This document shows, piece by piece, positions 1-8,954 of a stretch of 64,000 nucleotides of DNA (the first letter of the stretch is position 1; each line of letters opens with the position of its first letter). This DNA comes from Bacillota bacterium (GTDB taxonomy: Bacteria > Bacillota > DSM-12270 > Thermacetogeniales > Thermacetogeniaceae): contig JABLXW010000020.1 of assembly GCA_013177945.1 (NCBI GenBank), positions 1 to 64,000 of the forward strand. The letters run 5' to 3'. The notes beneath the pieces are model-generated. The model was not told where the DNA came from, did no database searches, and worked only from the letters and a program-made list of their open reading frames with translations. Made by a program: the position numbers and the translations under genes.

Positions 1-82
<82 letters not shown>

Positions 83-168
83 ATCTTTTCGAGGTGCCCT
101 ATACGGCTGTTCAGTTTTCAAGGACCTTTGCCGCCTCTCTCCTTCCTTGAGAGGCAGCACCGTTGCCT

Positions 169-197
169 ATCTTAGCACGGCTGATTTCCCCTGTCAA
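169..197 (-). promoter_or_regulatory. rRNA operon promoter
   Basis: On the minus strand a perfect TTGACA (192-197) is separated by 17 bases from TAAGAT (169-174). Transcription would start near 162 and run into the 16S gene after a leader that contains the TTGAAAACTGAACA motif often seen before Firmicute 16S genes. The spacing and position fit a strong rRNA promoter. The remaining 198-395 is AT-rich and shows no gene. Confidence 0.8.
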
Positions 198-395
198 GAG
201 CACTTTTTAATTTTTTGAAGTTTTCTGTCGGGAACTTTTCTTGATGCAATTTTAATATACCACGCCCCCCTTTTTTCATGCAAGTTTGAGAAAATCCTCG
301 AATCACCCGACAAAAAAGGCGAATCCTTGTTTTTCCTGGAATTATGATCCGCTTTCTGGAGCAAATCTTTTTTATAAAAATTTATATAAAAAATT

Positions 396-1055
396 TTAAA
401 ACTGCTTACCCGGTGCCCCTGCATAAAACTTGACATACGTTTCCGGGACCTGCCCGACGATAATCGTATCGGTAACCGGCACCTGGGTTGCGACCTTTAC
501 ATTCGAGGTAATCAGGGGAATCACCACCTTGACCTGGCTCTGAATATCCAGGTAGAGCCGGTGGCGCGTCTGGTTGATTCCCGCCTCCTCGAAACGATCA
601 AAAACATTGGTCCGTACGGTACCGACCGGACAAATGGAAACCCTGATGCGAGGGCCGTAGTTGGCCAGTAACTGGCTCCCCAGAACCTGCCCTACAGGAA
701 TGAAAAATTGGTCATCAGCCAGTTCTTTTAAAGTGGTTTGGATTGCCAGTGTTGTGTCGGAAGCCAGGCGGTTAATCCGGACGATGTTAGGCTGCATCAG
801 GACGATCCGTCCCTGGCTATCTTTATGAACAAAAATTAATTCGTGGTAGTCAACCGACTCCGCAATTTTTTGTTTGATGGCGTTGTTCACCGCTTCCGTT
901 GCCACCCAGCGAGCCTTGGCCTCCGCAATCTCCCGAATTGTGGGCTTGAGATTGTTTTCGAAGATAAAAAAAGTGAGAGAAAACAAACTGAGCGCTGCAA
1001 AAAAGACGAGCAAACCTATTTTGAGGCCTGAGGTACGGCGCCGCAATGCTGCCAC
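396..1055 (-). CDS. yunB: Sporulation protein YunB
   Basis: A 219-residue protein with one N-terminal membrane anchor (about residues 12-32) followed by a soluble extracytoplasmic domain. The sequence matches the YunB family: the conserved AxxxxNxAI helix after the anchor, the VGQVLGSQLLANYGP block and a C-terminal TDTIIVGQVPETY segment. In Bacillus YunB is made in the mother cell and contributes to normal spore formation; its exact activity is unknown. The start is GTG with a GGGGAGGGG ribosome-binding site. It marks the organism as a probable endospore former. Confidence 0.85.
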   Translation of the reverse strand: MAALRRRTSGLKIGLLVFFAALSLFSLTFFIFENNLKPTIREIAEAKARWVATEAVNNAIKQKIAESVDYHELIFVHKDSQGRIVLMQPNIVRINRLASDTTLAIQTTLKELADDQFFIPVGQVLGSQLLANYGPRIRVSICPVGTVRTNVFDRFEEAGINQTRHRLYLDIQSQVKVVIPLITSNVKVATQVPVTDTIIVGQVPETYVKFYAGAPGKQF

Positions 1056-1119
1056 CCCCTCCCCGGCATACCTCCATTATATGAAGCAGGGAAAAGGAAG
1101 GTGCCAGCATTTTAAAAGT

Positions 1120-2364
1120 TTATCCGGAGGTTCGAAAGATGCGGACAAACTTTCGCTTCCCGACGCGGACCACCATCCCGTCATTTACAGGGACAACCGC
1201 ATCGGCATCCAGGATCTTTTCCCCTTCGATTTTTACCGCACCCTGGGCGATCAGCCGCTTCCCTGCCGAAGTGCTGTTTGCCAGGCGGGCCTTTACCAGG
1301 AGCTTGGGGAGCCAGATCCTCTCACCCTCCTCCAATTCTCCCGGGTCCAAAAACACTTCCGGGATTTCTTCCGGCATCTCTCCTCTTTGAAAGACGGCAA
1401 TAAACTCTTCCTCCGCATGCCGCGCGGCCTGAGCGTCGTAATATAAGGAAACAAGTTCGCGCGCCAGTCTCATTTTGGCGTCCCTGGGGTGAAGAGACCC
1501 TTCGGCCAAACCGTTTTTTATCTCCTGGATCTCGTTCAGATCCACCGGGGTGACAAGTTCAAAATAACGGAGGATCAGTTCGTCCGGGATAGACATTGTT
1601 TTCCCGTAAATTTCTTCCGGGGGTTCGGTAATTCCAATATAATTGCCCAGGCTCTTGCTCATCTTCTGAACACCATCTAGCCCTTCTAAAATAGGCATTA
1701 AAACGGCTACCTGGGGCTCCTGCCCGTATTCCCGCTGGAGATCCCGTCCTACCATCAGGTTGAACTTTTGATCGGTTCCCCCGATTTCCACATCCGCGCG
1801 TAACACAACAGAATCATAGGCCTGCATCAAAGGGTAGAGAAATTCATGGACTCCGATGGGAAGGCCTTCCCGGTAACGGCGCGCGAAATCGTCCCGCTCC
1901 AGCATCCTGGCAACGGTATACTTTGCCGCCAGTTCAATCACCTCGGCAAAAGAGAGGGGTGCCAGCCACGTGCTGTTGAAAACAACCTCCGCCCGGTCGA
2001 GATCGATGATCTTCCCGATCTGTGCCTTGTACGTTGCCATATTGGCCATCACCTCAGCCTCGGTCAGCTGCTTCCGTGTTTCCGTGCGTCCGGAGGGATC
2101 GCCAATCCGGGCCGTAAAATCGCCGAGAATCAGAACGACCTCGTGGCCCAGCTCCTGAAACTGGCGGAGCTTGTGCAAAACAACCGTATGTCCCAGGTGA
2201 ATATCAGGAGCGGTGGGATCAAGCCCTAATTTGATCTTGAGGGGCCTGTTTTGCGCAAGAGAGCGCCGCAGTTTTTGAACAAGCTCCTCCTGGGGAATGA
2301 TCTCAACCGCACCGCGGCTGATGGTTTTCCACTGTTTTTCAAAATCCAGAACCAGTTTTGACAC
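1120..2364 (-). CDS. tyrS: Tyrosine--tRNA ligase
   Basis: Class I aminoacyl-tRNA synthetase of 414 residues that charges tRNA-Tyr with tyrosine in the cytoplasm. The HIGH signature is HLGH at residues 56-59 and the KMSKS loop is at 234-238. An S4 RNA-binding domain occupies roughly the last 70 residues (KARLANSTSAGKRLIAQGAV). The length and the GLDPTAPDIHLGH context fit the TyrZ-like branch (~400 residues) rather than the ~420-residue TyrS branch. Only about 80 bases separate it from the upstream gene, and I see no T-box leader there. Confidence 0.96.
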   Translation of the reverse strand: MSKLVLDFEKQWKTISRGAVEIIPQEELVQKLRRSLAQNRPLKIKLGLDPTAPDIHLGHTVVLHKLRQFQELGHEVVLILGDFTARIGDPSGRTETRKQLTEAEVMANMATYKAQIGKIIDLDRAEVVFNSTWLAPLSFAEVIELAAKYTVARMLERDDFARRYREGLPIGVHEFLYPLMQAYDSVVLRADVEIGGTDQKFNLMVGRDLQREYGQEPQVAVLMPILEGLDGVQKMSKSLGNYIGITEPPEEIYGKTMSIPDELILRYFELVTPVDLNEIQEIKNGLAEGSLHPRDAKMRLARELVSLYYDAQAARHAEEEFIAVFQRGEMPEEIPEVFLDPGELEEGERIWLPKLLVKARLANSTSAGKRLIAQGAVKIEGEKILDADAVVPVNDGMVVRVGKRKFVRIFRTSG

Positions 2365-2446
2365 GAGCCAGTCCTCCCAATTTTAACGTTAAACTAATCC
2401 ACCGGGCATAAAAATACCATTTTTTCATCACTAACACAAGGAATCT

Positions 2447-3595
2447 TTAAAGATTGGCCTCGAGGATCTTCGCCAGGTCGGAATATCCTGCGGCCCGGGG
2501 GTTTGCAGCCAAAGAGGATGACGCAAGCGCGGCTTCGGCCAGAGAAGAGAGATCCTCCTGCTGCAAACCAACATCTTTCAACTTTGCGGGGATCTTGAGC
2601 CGGGCCCGCAGCGCAACGACAAATGAAACAAGGCGGCGGGCTGCTTCAATCGAAGGAGTTTCGGGTGGAACAAGCCCGAGGGCCTGCGCAATCCGGGCGA
2701 ATTTTTCCTCAACGAAAATCAGGTTGTACTCCATGACATACGGAAGCAAAATGGCGCAGGCAAGACCATGCGGGATGGAGTACCGGACCCCCACCGGGTG
2801 GGCAAGGGCGTGCGCCGCACCCGGGCGGGCATTGTTGAGCGCGATCCCGGCCATTAAACTTCCCAATGCCATTTTTTCACGTGCTTCCCGGTCATTCCCG
2901 CGCGTGTAAGCTGTGTACAGGTTCCGGCAGATAAGAACTGCAGCCTCAAAGGCAAGCGCCTCCGTAAGAGGATGCGACCAGCGGGAGGTATAGGCTTCGA
3001 AGGCGTGGGTTAAGGCATCCATTCCCGTAACCGCGGTGAGCTCCGGCGGCATGGTCATGGTTAAAACGGGATCCACAAGGGCAACTGCCGCCATCCACAT
3101 GTCGCAACGAATGCTTTGCTTCCGGCAGGTTTCGGGATCAATCAAAACGGCATTTCTGGTAGCCTCGGCCCCGCTCCCTGCTGTCGTGGGAACCGCAAGC
3201 CAGGAAATACCCTCCTGTTCAACGGGCCGTCCTTCGAAATATTCTTTCACCGACCCCTGCGCATGGTAAAGACCGGCCACCGCCTTTGCAATATCAAGGA
3301 CGCTTCCTCCCCCGGCCCCGACGACGAAATCAACCTTTGCGCGGCGGGCTTTTTCGAGACCGGCCTCTACCACTTCAAGGGTTGGCTCGGCAGGAACCTC
3401 GTTAAAAATAATGACATCGAGTTCTGCTGAAGAAAGAGGGGCGAGAATCCGGTCAATCATCCCGCTTGCTTGAAGGGCGCGGCGCCCGGTAACCAGAAGG
3501 AGCCTCCGTCCGAAACGAGCCGCCTCCTCACCTAAACGCCCCGCAGTTCCGGGTCCAAAAATAATGCGCGGGGGAACTAACAAATCAAAAAGCAC
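2447..3595 (-). CDS. Iron-containing alcohol dehydrogenase
   Basis: NAD(P)-dependent group III (iron) alcohol dehydrogenase. The N-terminal half carries a Rossmann-like nucleotide site (GAGGGSVLDIAKAVAGL). The C-terminal half has the metal-binding histidine motifs GMDALTHAFEAYTSR and HALAHPVG...IPHG. I place the start at GTG 3595, giving 382 residues, because GGAGGC lies six bases upstream; a longer frame from TTG 3634 has no ribosome-binding site. The physiological substrate, a primary alcohol or an aldehyde, cannot be told from sequence. It diverges from the polyamine gene on its right. Confidence 0.9.
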   Translation of the reverse strand: MLFDLLVPPRIIFGPGTAGRLGEEAARFGRRLLLVTGRRALQASGMIDRILAPLSSAELDVIIFNEVPAEPTLEVVEAGLEKARRAKVDFVVGAGGGSVLDIAKAVAGLYHAQGSVKEYFEGRPVEQEGISWLAVPTTAGSGAEATRNAVLIDPETCRKQSIRCDMWMAAVALVDPVLTMTMPPELTAVTGMDALTHAFEAYTSRWSHPLTEALAFEAAVLICRNLYTAYTRGNDREAREKMALGSLMAGIALNNARPGAAHALAHPVGVRYSIPHGLACAILLPYVMEYNLIFVEEKFARIAQALGLVPPETPSIEAARRLVSFVVALRARLKIPAKLKDVGLQQEDLSSLAEAALASSSLAANPRAAGYSDLAKILEANL

Positions 3596-3675
3596 TCTTC
3601 TGCCTCCAATCCAGAACAAGAGGGACTTGCCCAAAAAACGGATCAGGTCTTAAAATGTTTGCGGAGGGATCCTAA

Positions 3676-4716
3676 ATGAACCGGGTACATAAACAAATTC
3701 TGCGGAGCCTGCTACACTCACCTAAAAGCTTTTGGCAGTTGATTCGAGACCAGAACACCCACCTTGCAGGGTATACCCAGGCCCTTGCTTCCCTGGCTGA
3801 ACAGGATTTAGTCAAGGAAAAAAATCATCTCCTGGAATTAACCGAAAAGGGGAATGAAGCGGCGCGCAGAGAAGGTTTAATCCCATATCAGAATGTGACA
3901 TGCACCCACTGCGCCGGGCGCGGCATTTCTCTCGAGTCCTTTTTTAAAAATCTAACCCAGGAATTTTGCCGCATCGCGGCTTTCCGCCCCCAGGCCATCC
4001 CGGAGTTCGATCAGGGCTACATTGAACCTGAAATTACCGTTGCCCGGGCGGCATTCATGTACGCCCGGGGCGACCTGGAAGGCCAGAAAATCATCATTTT
4101 GGGGGATGATGATCTGACGAGCCTTGCGGTGGCGCTCACCGGTTTGCCCAAAGAGATCACCGTCCTGGAGATTGACGAACGCATCCTGGATTTTATCAAC
4201 CGGGTAGCCGCAGAACGGAAATGGGGCCACCTCAAAACGTATAAATATGACGTCAGGGAGCCCCTCCCTGCCGGCCTCGCGGGCAAGTACGACACCTTTT
4301 TTACCGACCCTGTGGAAACACTCCCCGGTTTAAAACTGTTTCTCTCCCGCTGCACCGAAGCCCTGAAAGGCAGGGAGAGCGCGGGCTATCTGGGCTTAAC
4401 CCACCTGGAGGCTTCACGCCAGAAATGGTACTCGATCCAGAAAATGTTTCTGGAAATGGGTTTCGTAATCACCGACCTGATCTATAATTTTCACTGCTAC
4501 GACCTGGAGCGCTCCACTTTTATTAAACGAAACTACCCGGTGATTGAGGCCTCCCCGTTCAACCTCAGCGTTCCTGATGTCAACTGGTACACCTCAAACT
4601 TAATCCGGCTGGAAGCAGTTCAGGACCCGCGGCCTCTAACCCGGGGGGCTGTACAGCTGGGCCGGGAACTCTACTTCGACGAGGAGGCTCATGCCACCTT
4701 ACCCCTCCGGAGTTGA
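3676..4716 (+). CDS. bpsA: N4-bis(aminopropyl)spermidine synthase (branched polyamine synthase)
   Basis: A 346-residue aminopropyltransferase of the BpsA family, which transfers aminopropyl groups from decarboxylated SAM to make quaternary branched polyamines. Residues 1-60 form a small winged-helix-like domain. A CTHC pair follows near residue 77, then a Rossmann methyltransferase-like fold containing the diagnostic GDDD motif (ILGDDDLTSLA) and a TDPVETLPGL loop. Branched polyamines are known from thermophiles, where they stabilise nucleic acids. GGAGGG lies seven bases before the ATG. Its 3' end overlaps the convergent RNase H gene by 18 bases. Confidence 0.88.
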   Translation: MNRVHKQILRSLLHSPKSFWQLIRDQNTHLAGYTQALASLAEQDLVKEKNHLLELTEKGNEAARREGLIPYQNVTCTHCAGRGISLESFFKNLTQEFCRIAAFRPQAIPEFDQGYIEPEITVARAAFMYARGDLEGQKIIILGDDDLTSLAVALTGLPKEITVLEIDERILDFINRVAAERKWGHLKTYKYDVREPLPAGLAGKYDTFFTDPVETLPGLKLFLSRCTEALKGRESAGYLGLTHLEASRQKWYSIQKMFLEMGFVITDLIYNFHCYDLERSTFIKRNYPVIEASPFNLSVPDVNWYTSNLIRLEAVQDPRPLTRGAVQLGRELYFDEEAHATLPLRS

Positions 4717-5124
4717 AGACTCATCGATGGCCCGGTTCGCCAGGAGATCGGCGCGCCTGTTTTGCGTTCTGGGGATGTGACTGAGTTTGCAGCTCGAGAA
4801 CGCCCGGGAAAGGGACCGCGCCTGCTGGACGAGGGGAGCAAGGTGCGGGCTCCGGACGCGGTACTCCCCGTTCCACTGGCGCGCCAGAAGCTCGCTGTCC
4901 GTATAGACTTCGACTTGAGTGGCGCCCTGCGCCAGGGCTTCCTGCAACGCAAGCAGCAGGGCGCGGTATTCCGCAACGTTGTTGGTTGCCTTTCCCAGGT
5001 ACTCCTTTCTCTCTTTTATTATTTGCCCGGCCTCGTTGCAGACAACAACTCCCGCCCCGGCCCTCCCGGGATTCCCCCGGGAGGCGCCGTCTATATAAAA
5101 AACCAATTTTTTCTGGTGCGGCAT
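4699..5124 (-). CDS. RNase HI-like nuclease
   Basis: A compact 141-residue ribonuclease H fold that would cleave RNA in RNA-DNA hybrids. The four catalytic acids are visible: Asp in YIDGASRGNPG (near residue 12), Glu in NNVAEYRALL, Asp in VYTDSELL and Asp in NRRADLLAN. It lacks the basic handle of E. coli RnhA and resembles the short ribonuclease HI family of Firmicutes and archaea. ATG is preceded by GGGAGGA at seven bases. The gene is convergent with bpsA and their ends overlap. Confidence 0.88.
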   Translation of the reverse strand: MPHQKKLVFYIDGASRGNPGRAGAGVVVCNEAGQIIKERKEYLGKATNNVAEYRALLLALQEALAQGATQVEVYTDSELLARQWNGEYRVRSPHLAPLVQQARSLSRAFSSCKLSHIPRTQNRRADLLANRAIDESSTPEG

Positions 5125-5212
5125 CGATGTTCCTCCCTATCTTTCCGCAGCCCTGCTCTCCGGTCAACTCACCGCAAGCGACCTTCCAGAGGACGTTCCA
5201 CTTTTAAAATTT

Positions 5213-6331
5213 TTAAAAATATAGAAATGGATCTGTGTTGACCCGGGAAACCAGAACCTCCAGCTCCACTTTTTCTTTCTCTGCCCTTTCTCGCAAGTAA
5301 CCGGCCAGGACGGGGACAACCACCCACTCCGTTCCGTGATGCCCGGCATCAACAACAGCAATCCCGTGCGCCTTTGCCTCAAGGGCCTCGTGGTGCCTGA
5401 CATCTCCCGTAAGGTAGACATCGGCGCCGGCTTTCAGCGCCCGGGCGAGAAGGGACATCCCGCTCCCCCCGCAAAGCGCCACTTTCTTGACGATCCTGCC
5501 GGGATCTCCGATCACCCGCACCATTTTCAACTCCAGCAACCTTTTAACTTCTCCGGCAAAGCGGTCAAGCGAAACGGGCTCCGGCAGCTTCCCCACCCGC
5601 CCGAAGCCGTAGCAGCGTCCCTGGTTCCAGAGAGGATAAACATCGTAGGCCACCTCTTCATAGGGATGGGCCTGCAGCATTGCCTCTAAAACCCGGGAAA
5701 GCTTCTCCTCGGGGACAATGGTTTCCAGCCTGAACTCCCGGGCCTTCTCCAGTTCCCCCACCCGACCCAGGAAGGGATCGGACCCGGGAAGCGGGCGAAA
5801 GGTTCCGGTGCCTTCGGTCTGGAAAGTGCATTCCGAATAATTCCCGATCCATCCCGCTCCCCGGCTGCACATTGCCTCACGCACGGCATCTTCGTACCCC
5901 TGAGGAACGAAGACAACAACCTTATATAACTTCTCGATACGCGTCGGCAGCAAGAGTTCGAGCTCCGCCAGGCCCAGGCGGCGGGCCAGCACGTCGCTGA
6001 CCCCACCAGGGGCTGCATCCAGATTGGTATGGGCCACGTAGAGATGGATGCCAGCCTGCACCAGCCGGGCAATTAAAGAAGTGGGGAAGGTGTCAAAGGG
6101 CAAAGAGGAGAGGGGATCGCGGAAAAGGGGGTGGTGCGAGACAATGAGCTGCACCCCCACATCCACCGCCTCGTTTACCACTTCTTCCGTAACTTCGAGA
6201 GCCACCAGAACCTTTTCAATCACACCGGAACGCGAGCCGATAAGGAGGCCGGTGCGGTCCCCTTCCTGCGCCAGGAATTTCGGCGCCCACTCCTCAAGCC
6301 AGGTTATGAGCTTTTCGCATCTAACTGGCAT
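5213..6331 (-). CDS. Nif3-like dinuclear metal centre protein
   Basis: A 372-residue member of the Nif3/YqfO family, annotated elsewhere as GTP cyclohydrolase 1 type 2 homologue. Metal-binding segments are VSHHPLFR and AHTNLDAAPGGV in the N-terminal half, and VDAGHHGTEWVVVP near the C-terminus. A PII/CutA-like insert (about residues 130-235, with VPQGYEDAVREAM and HPYEEVAYDVYPL) separates them, as in other long Firmicute members. It overlaps the end of trmK by 28 bases, the usual Firmicute arrangement. The true reaction of the family is unsettled. Confidence 0.9.
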   Translation of the reverse strand: MPVRCEKLITWLEEWAPKFLAQEGDRTGLLIGSRSGVIEKVLVALEVTEEVVNEAVDVGVQLIVSHHPLFRDPLSSLPFDTFPTSLIARLVQAGIHLYVAHTNLDAAPGGVSDVLARRLGLAELELLLPTRIEKLYKVVVFVPQGYEDAVREAMCSRGAGWIGNYSECTFQTEGTGTFRPLPGSDPFLGRVGELEKAREFRLETIVPEEKLSRVLEAMLQAHPYEEVAYDVYPLWNQGRCYGFGRVGKLPEPVSLDRFAGEVKRLLELKMVRVIGDPGRIVKKVALCGGSGMSLLARALKAGADVYLTGDVRHHEALEAKAHGIAVVDAGHHGTEWVVVPVLAGYLRERAEKEKVELEVLVSRVNTDPFLYF

Positions 6332-7059
6332 GCGATCACCTTCTTAAAGAATTCAATCTTGCGAATCCACTCGCGTTGCATCTGCCGGGCCGCGGGGGTC
6401 CTGGCACGCTCCAGGGCTCTAACCACATTTTCCATCTCTCGAACCTGCTTTTCCAGAAAAGGAACAAGGAGGGGATGCCTTTTTTCCAAAAGCCTGGGCC
6501 CAAATTCGAGATGCAGCCTTGATTCCAAATCAGAGTCAGGATTCCCGAGGCTTCCCCCCTCCTTTCTTTCTCCACCTCCCGGGGAGCCTGGTTCGGCGAC
6601 GATGATCTCGTAAAAATGTCCCCCTTCGAAAACCAGATCTTCGTCCACAAGCAGCCAGCCGTTGCTCAACAGCCAGTTGCGCAAAATTCCCGAGCCCCCC
6701 AGGGGCTGCAGGATAAGACGCTTCACCCTTTCGAGCACGGCCGGAGAAGCCTCCAGGATGTCCTTGATTTTTGCGCCTCCCATCCCGGCAATCACCACAG
6801 TCTCTGCTTCGGCAGGCTGCAGGACCTGAAGTCCGTCCCCTTCCCTGACTTGAATTTGCTTTTCCAAACCGTAAAAGGCAACCGTCGAGCGGGCTGCCTC
6901 CAAGGGGCCGGGGTGGAGTTCGCCGGCGATCACCCTGGGGGAAATGCCCTGTTTTATCAGGTACACAGGCAACAAAGCGTGATCTGTTCCGATATCGGCT
7001 ACGATGGCGCCCGGTTTGACATAGGCCGCGATCCGGGCAAGCCTCTCCGGTAATTTCAA
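6304..7059 (-). CDS. trmK: tRNA (adenine22-N1)-methyltransferase TrmK
   Basis: A SAM-dependent methyltransferase of 251 residues that makes m1A22 in tRNA. Motif I is VADIGTDHALLPVYL near residues 19-33, followed by the acidic motif II, and the family's VVIAGMGGAKI block stands in place of the usual catalytic motif. The C-terminal third is the family's helical (coiled-coil) domain. The start is TTG with GGGAGGGAGG upstream. The pairing with the Nif3-like gene is conserved in Firmicutes. Confidence 0.92.
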   Translation of the reverse strand: MKLPERLARIAAYVKPGAIVADIGTDHALLPVYLIKQGISPRVIAGELHPGPLEAARSTVAFYGLEKQIQVREGDGLQVLQPAEAETVVIAGMGGAKIKDILEASPAVLERVKRLILQPLGGSGILRNWLLSNGWLLVDEDLVFEGGHFYEIIVAEPGSPGGGERKEGGSLGNPDSDLESRLHLEFGPRLLEKRHPLLVPFLEKQVREMENVVRALERARTPAARQMQREWIRKIEFFKKVIACQLDAKSS

Positions 7060-7090
7060 GCGCCTCCCTCCCGGTTTTTTAAAAGACTTA

Positions 7091-7882
7091 TCAGGTTCCG
7101 ATGCGTCCGTAAAAAAGATCCGAATTTTTAAGGCCGCTGCCCTGCAAAAACATCAGGAGTTGCCTGGCCCCCTCGGCCAGATCAAATTTCAGGGCTTCCC
7201 TGCAAGGCACCCAAACGGCATCCGCAACATCCGAGCCGGCCCTGAGGTCGCCTTCCAGGTAGCTGGCCAGAAAATCAACCAGGAGGTAGTGGTATGCAAC
7301 CCCTCCCCCCGGATCCCGGTAGATTAAATCGAAAACACCCACGATGCGCCCAACTTCAATGGAAATGCCGCATTCCTCGCGAACCTCTCTTTTCAGGGCC
7401 TCGGCCAGTTCCTCCCCGATTTCCACGCCTCCTCCAGGAAAACTCCACAGCCCCTGGCTGGGTGGCGCGCTCCTCCGGACAAGCAACAACTCCTCTCCCT
7501 TCAAGACTACGCCCCCCACTCCTACCAGGGGGCGCGCCGGGTAGGCCCGGGAACTGGACCGGACGCCTTCCAAAACGTGAGAGGCAGCTCCAGGAAGAAC
7601 GCGAAAAATTACGGTCCCCCCTCCTGTGTAAGCACAGGGATCAGGGCACTGGAGGTAGGCCCCGGGCCCCGCAGCAGAGGCAAGACCCAGCTCTTCCGGC
7701 CTGATTCCCCGGGAAAGGGCAGCATAGTAAGGCATCAGGGAGGACAGCCCGTGCATGCAGAGAGCCTGCCCTGGCCCCGGCCGCAACCGGTAGCCGTCCT
7801 CAATATAGAAGCAATCCCCTTCCCGGTAAACAGGGCAGCTCCCCATTACCTTTACCACTTCGATCTTTAAGGTTTGCGCCAC
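7091..7882 (-). CDS. TIGR04076-domain / NUDIX hydrolase fusion
   Basis: A two-domain protein of 263 residues. Residues 1-95 match the small TIGR04076 family (MGSCPVYREGD...Cys-rich...CPDPCAYTGGGTVIFRV), whose role is unknown. Residues 110-245 are a NUDIX hydrolase with the box GGGVEIGEELAEALKREVRE then EECG, which would cleave a nucleoside-diphosphate-X substrate such as an oxidised nucleotide or ADP-ribose. I start it at GTG 7882, since GGAGGA lies eight bases before it; a frame opening at 7984 adds 34 low-complexity basic residues with no homology. The fusion is uncommon and the substrate is unknown. Confidence 0.85.
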   Translation of the reverse strand: MAQTLKIEVVKVMGSCPVYREGDCFYIEDGYRLRPGPGQALCMHGLSSLMPYYAALSRGIRPEELGLASAAGPGAYLQCPDPCAYTGGGTVIFRVLPGAASHVLEGVRSSSRAYPARPLVGVGGVVLKGEELLLVRRSAPPSQGLWSFPGGGVEIGEELAEALKREVREECGISIEVGRIVGVFDLIYRDPGGGVAYHYLLVDFLASYLEGDLRAGSDVADAVWVPCREALKFDLAEGARQLLMFLQGSGLKNSDLFYGRIGT

Positions 7883-8038
7883 CTTGAATTCCTCCAAGCC
7901 GCTCCGCTCCCCGCGCCCCCGGCTCCGGCCTTTTTTGCAACCCGGCACCCTTCGGAAAAACAGTCCTTGCTGTTCTGCTTCCAATTTTAGAGGTATAATG
8001 AAACCAGGTCAAGAAAAAGCCGAAAGGAGGGTGGGCAC

Positions 8039-8791
8039 GTGGCCGATTTGCGCGTTGGTACCAGCGGCTACAACTACCCGCACTGGAGGGGGGCCTTCTA
8101 CCCAAAGGAAATTCCCGGCCGCCGGTGGTTGAACTTCTACGCCGCCCATTTCAACACGGTAGAGCTGAACGTTACCTTTTACCGCCTCCCCCTGGCCAAG
8201 ACCTTCGCCAGCTGGTATGACAGCACCCCTCCAGATTTCCGGTTTGCCGTCAAAGGAAGCAGGATGATCACCCACATAAAACGCCTGAGGGATGTCGCAG
8301 AACCCCTTGCCGCCTTCTTCGGCCGGGCAGAAAAACTCCAGGAAAAACTCGCGGTGGTCCTCTGGCAGCTGCCCCCGGGCCTTCGGGGGGACCCCGGGCT
8401 CCTCGCCGAATTCTGCAGGTTGGTACAGGGCAACGATACCGCGCGCGCCGCACGGCACGCCTTTGAATTCCGCCACAATTCCTGGTTCTCCCCTGAGGTT
8501 TACGAAATCCTGCACCAAAACAACTTCGGCCTCTGCATTGCGGACTCCCCCAGGTGGCCGCAGACCCTTGAGGTGACTGCAGACTTCGTCTACCTGCGGT
8601 TTCACGGAAGCGAGAAGGTTTATACTTCGTGCTACACAAAGGAAGAACTGGAACGCTGGGCCAAAAGAATCCGGGAGTGGCTGGAGAGCGGCAGGGATGT
8701 TTACGCCTACTTCAACAACGATGCCGGAGGCTGGGCGGTGGCCAACGCCCGGGACCTGATCTCCCTGACCCGGGCCCGGCAGGAAGCATAA
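8039..8791 (+). CDS. DUF72 domain protein
   Basis: A 250-residue TIM-barrel-like DUF72 (YecE-type) protein. The N-terminus has the family hallmark VGTSGYNYPHWRG and FYP, followed by NTVELNVTFYRLP and FRFAVKGSRMITH. The C-terminal part has YLRFHG and AYFNNDAGGWAVANA. No enzymatic activity is established for the family. GTG is preceded by AAAGGAGGG. It is transcribed away from the NUDIX gene, so the ~150 bases between them hold both promoters. Confidence 0.9.
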   Translation: MADLRVGTSGYNYPHWRGAFYPKEIPGRRWLNFYAAHFNTVELNVTFYRLPLAKTFASWYDSTPPDFRFAVKGSRMITHIKRLRDVAEPLAAFFGRAEKLQEKLAVVLWQLPPGLRGDPGLLAEFCRLVQGNDTARAARHAFEFRHNSWFSPEVYEILHQNNFGLCIADSPRWPQTLEVTADFVYLRFHGSEKVYTSCYTKEELERWAKRIREWLESGRDVYAYFNNDAGGWAVANARDLISLTRARQEA

Positions 8792-8822
8792 TCCCCCGGC
8801 CGATCCTCAGCTCAAATTTCGA

Positions 8823-8871
8823 TTGCTTTTTCCTTTTTTATGTTTTATAATTTATTTATCTAGATATTTAG
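8823..8871 (+). promoter_or_regulatory. Promoter and likely ArsR operator
   Basis: TTGCTT (8823-8828) and TATAAT (8846-8851) are 17 bases apart. Immediately downstream lies the perfect 10-bp palindrome TATCTAGATA (8857-8866), and TAGATA is repeated at about 8869. AT-rich repeats overlapping the start region are where ArsR-family repressors commonly bind, so autoregulation of the next gene is likely (inference). Confidence 0.6.
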
Positions 8872-8954
8872 ATACTTTTATTAATTTCAACCTTTATCAA
8901 ATCTTATCGAAACTTTCTTTTCTCAATCCAGCTTATCCAGAAAAGGGGATGATC

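Noticed and set aside
2365-2446. T-box leader before tyrS
   Set aside because: The gap is only about 80 bases and lacks the AGGGTGG-type T-box sequence.
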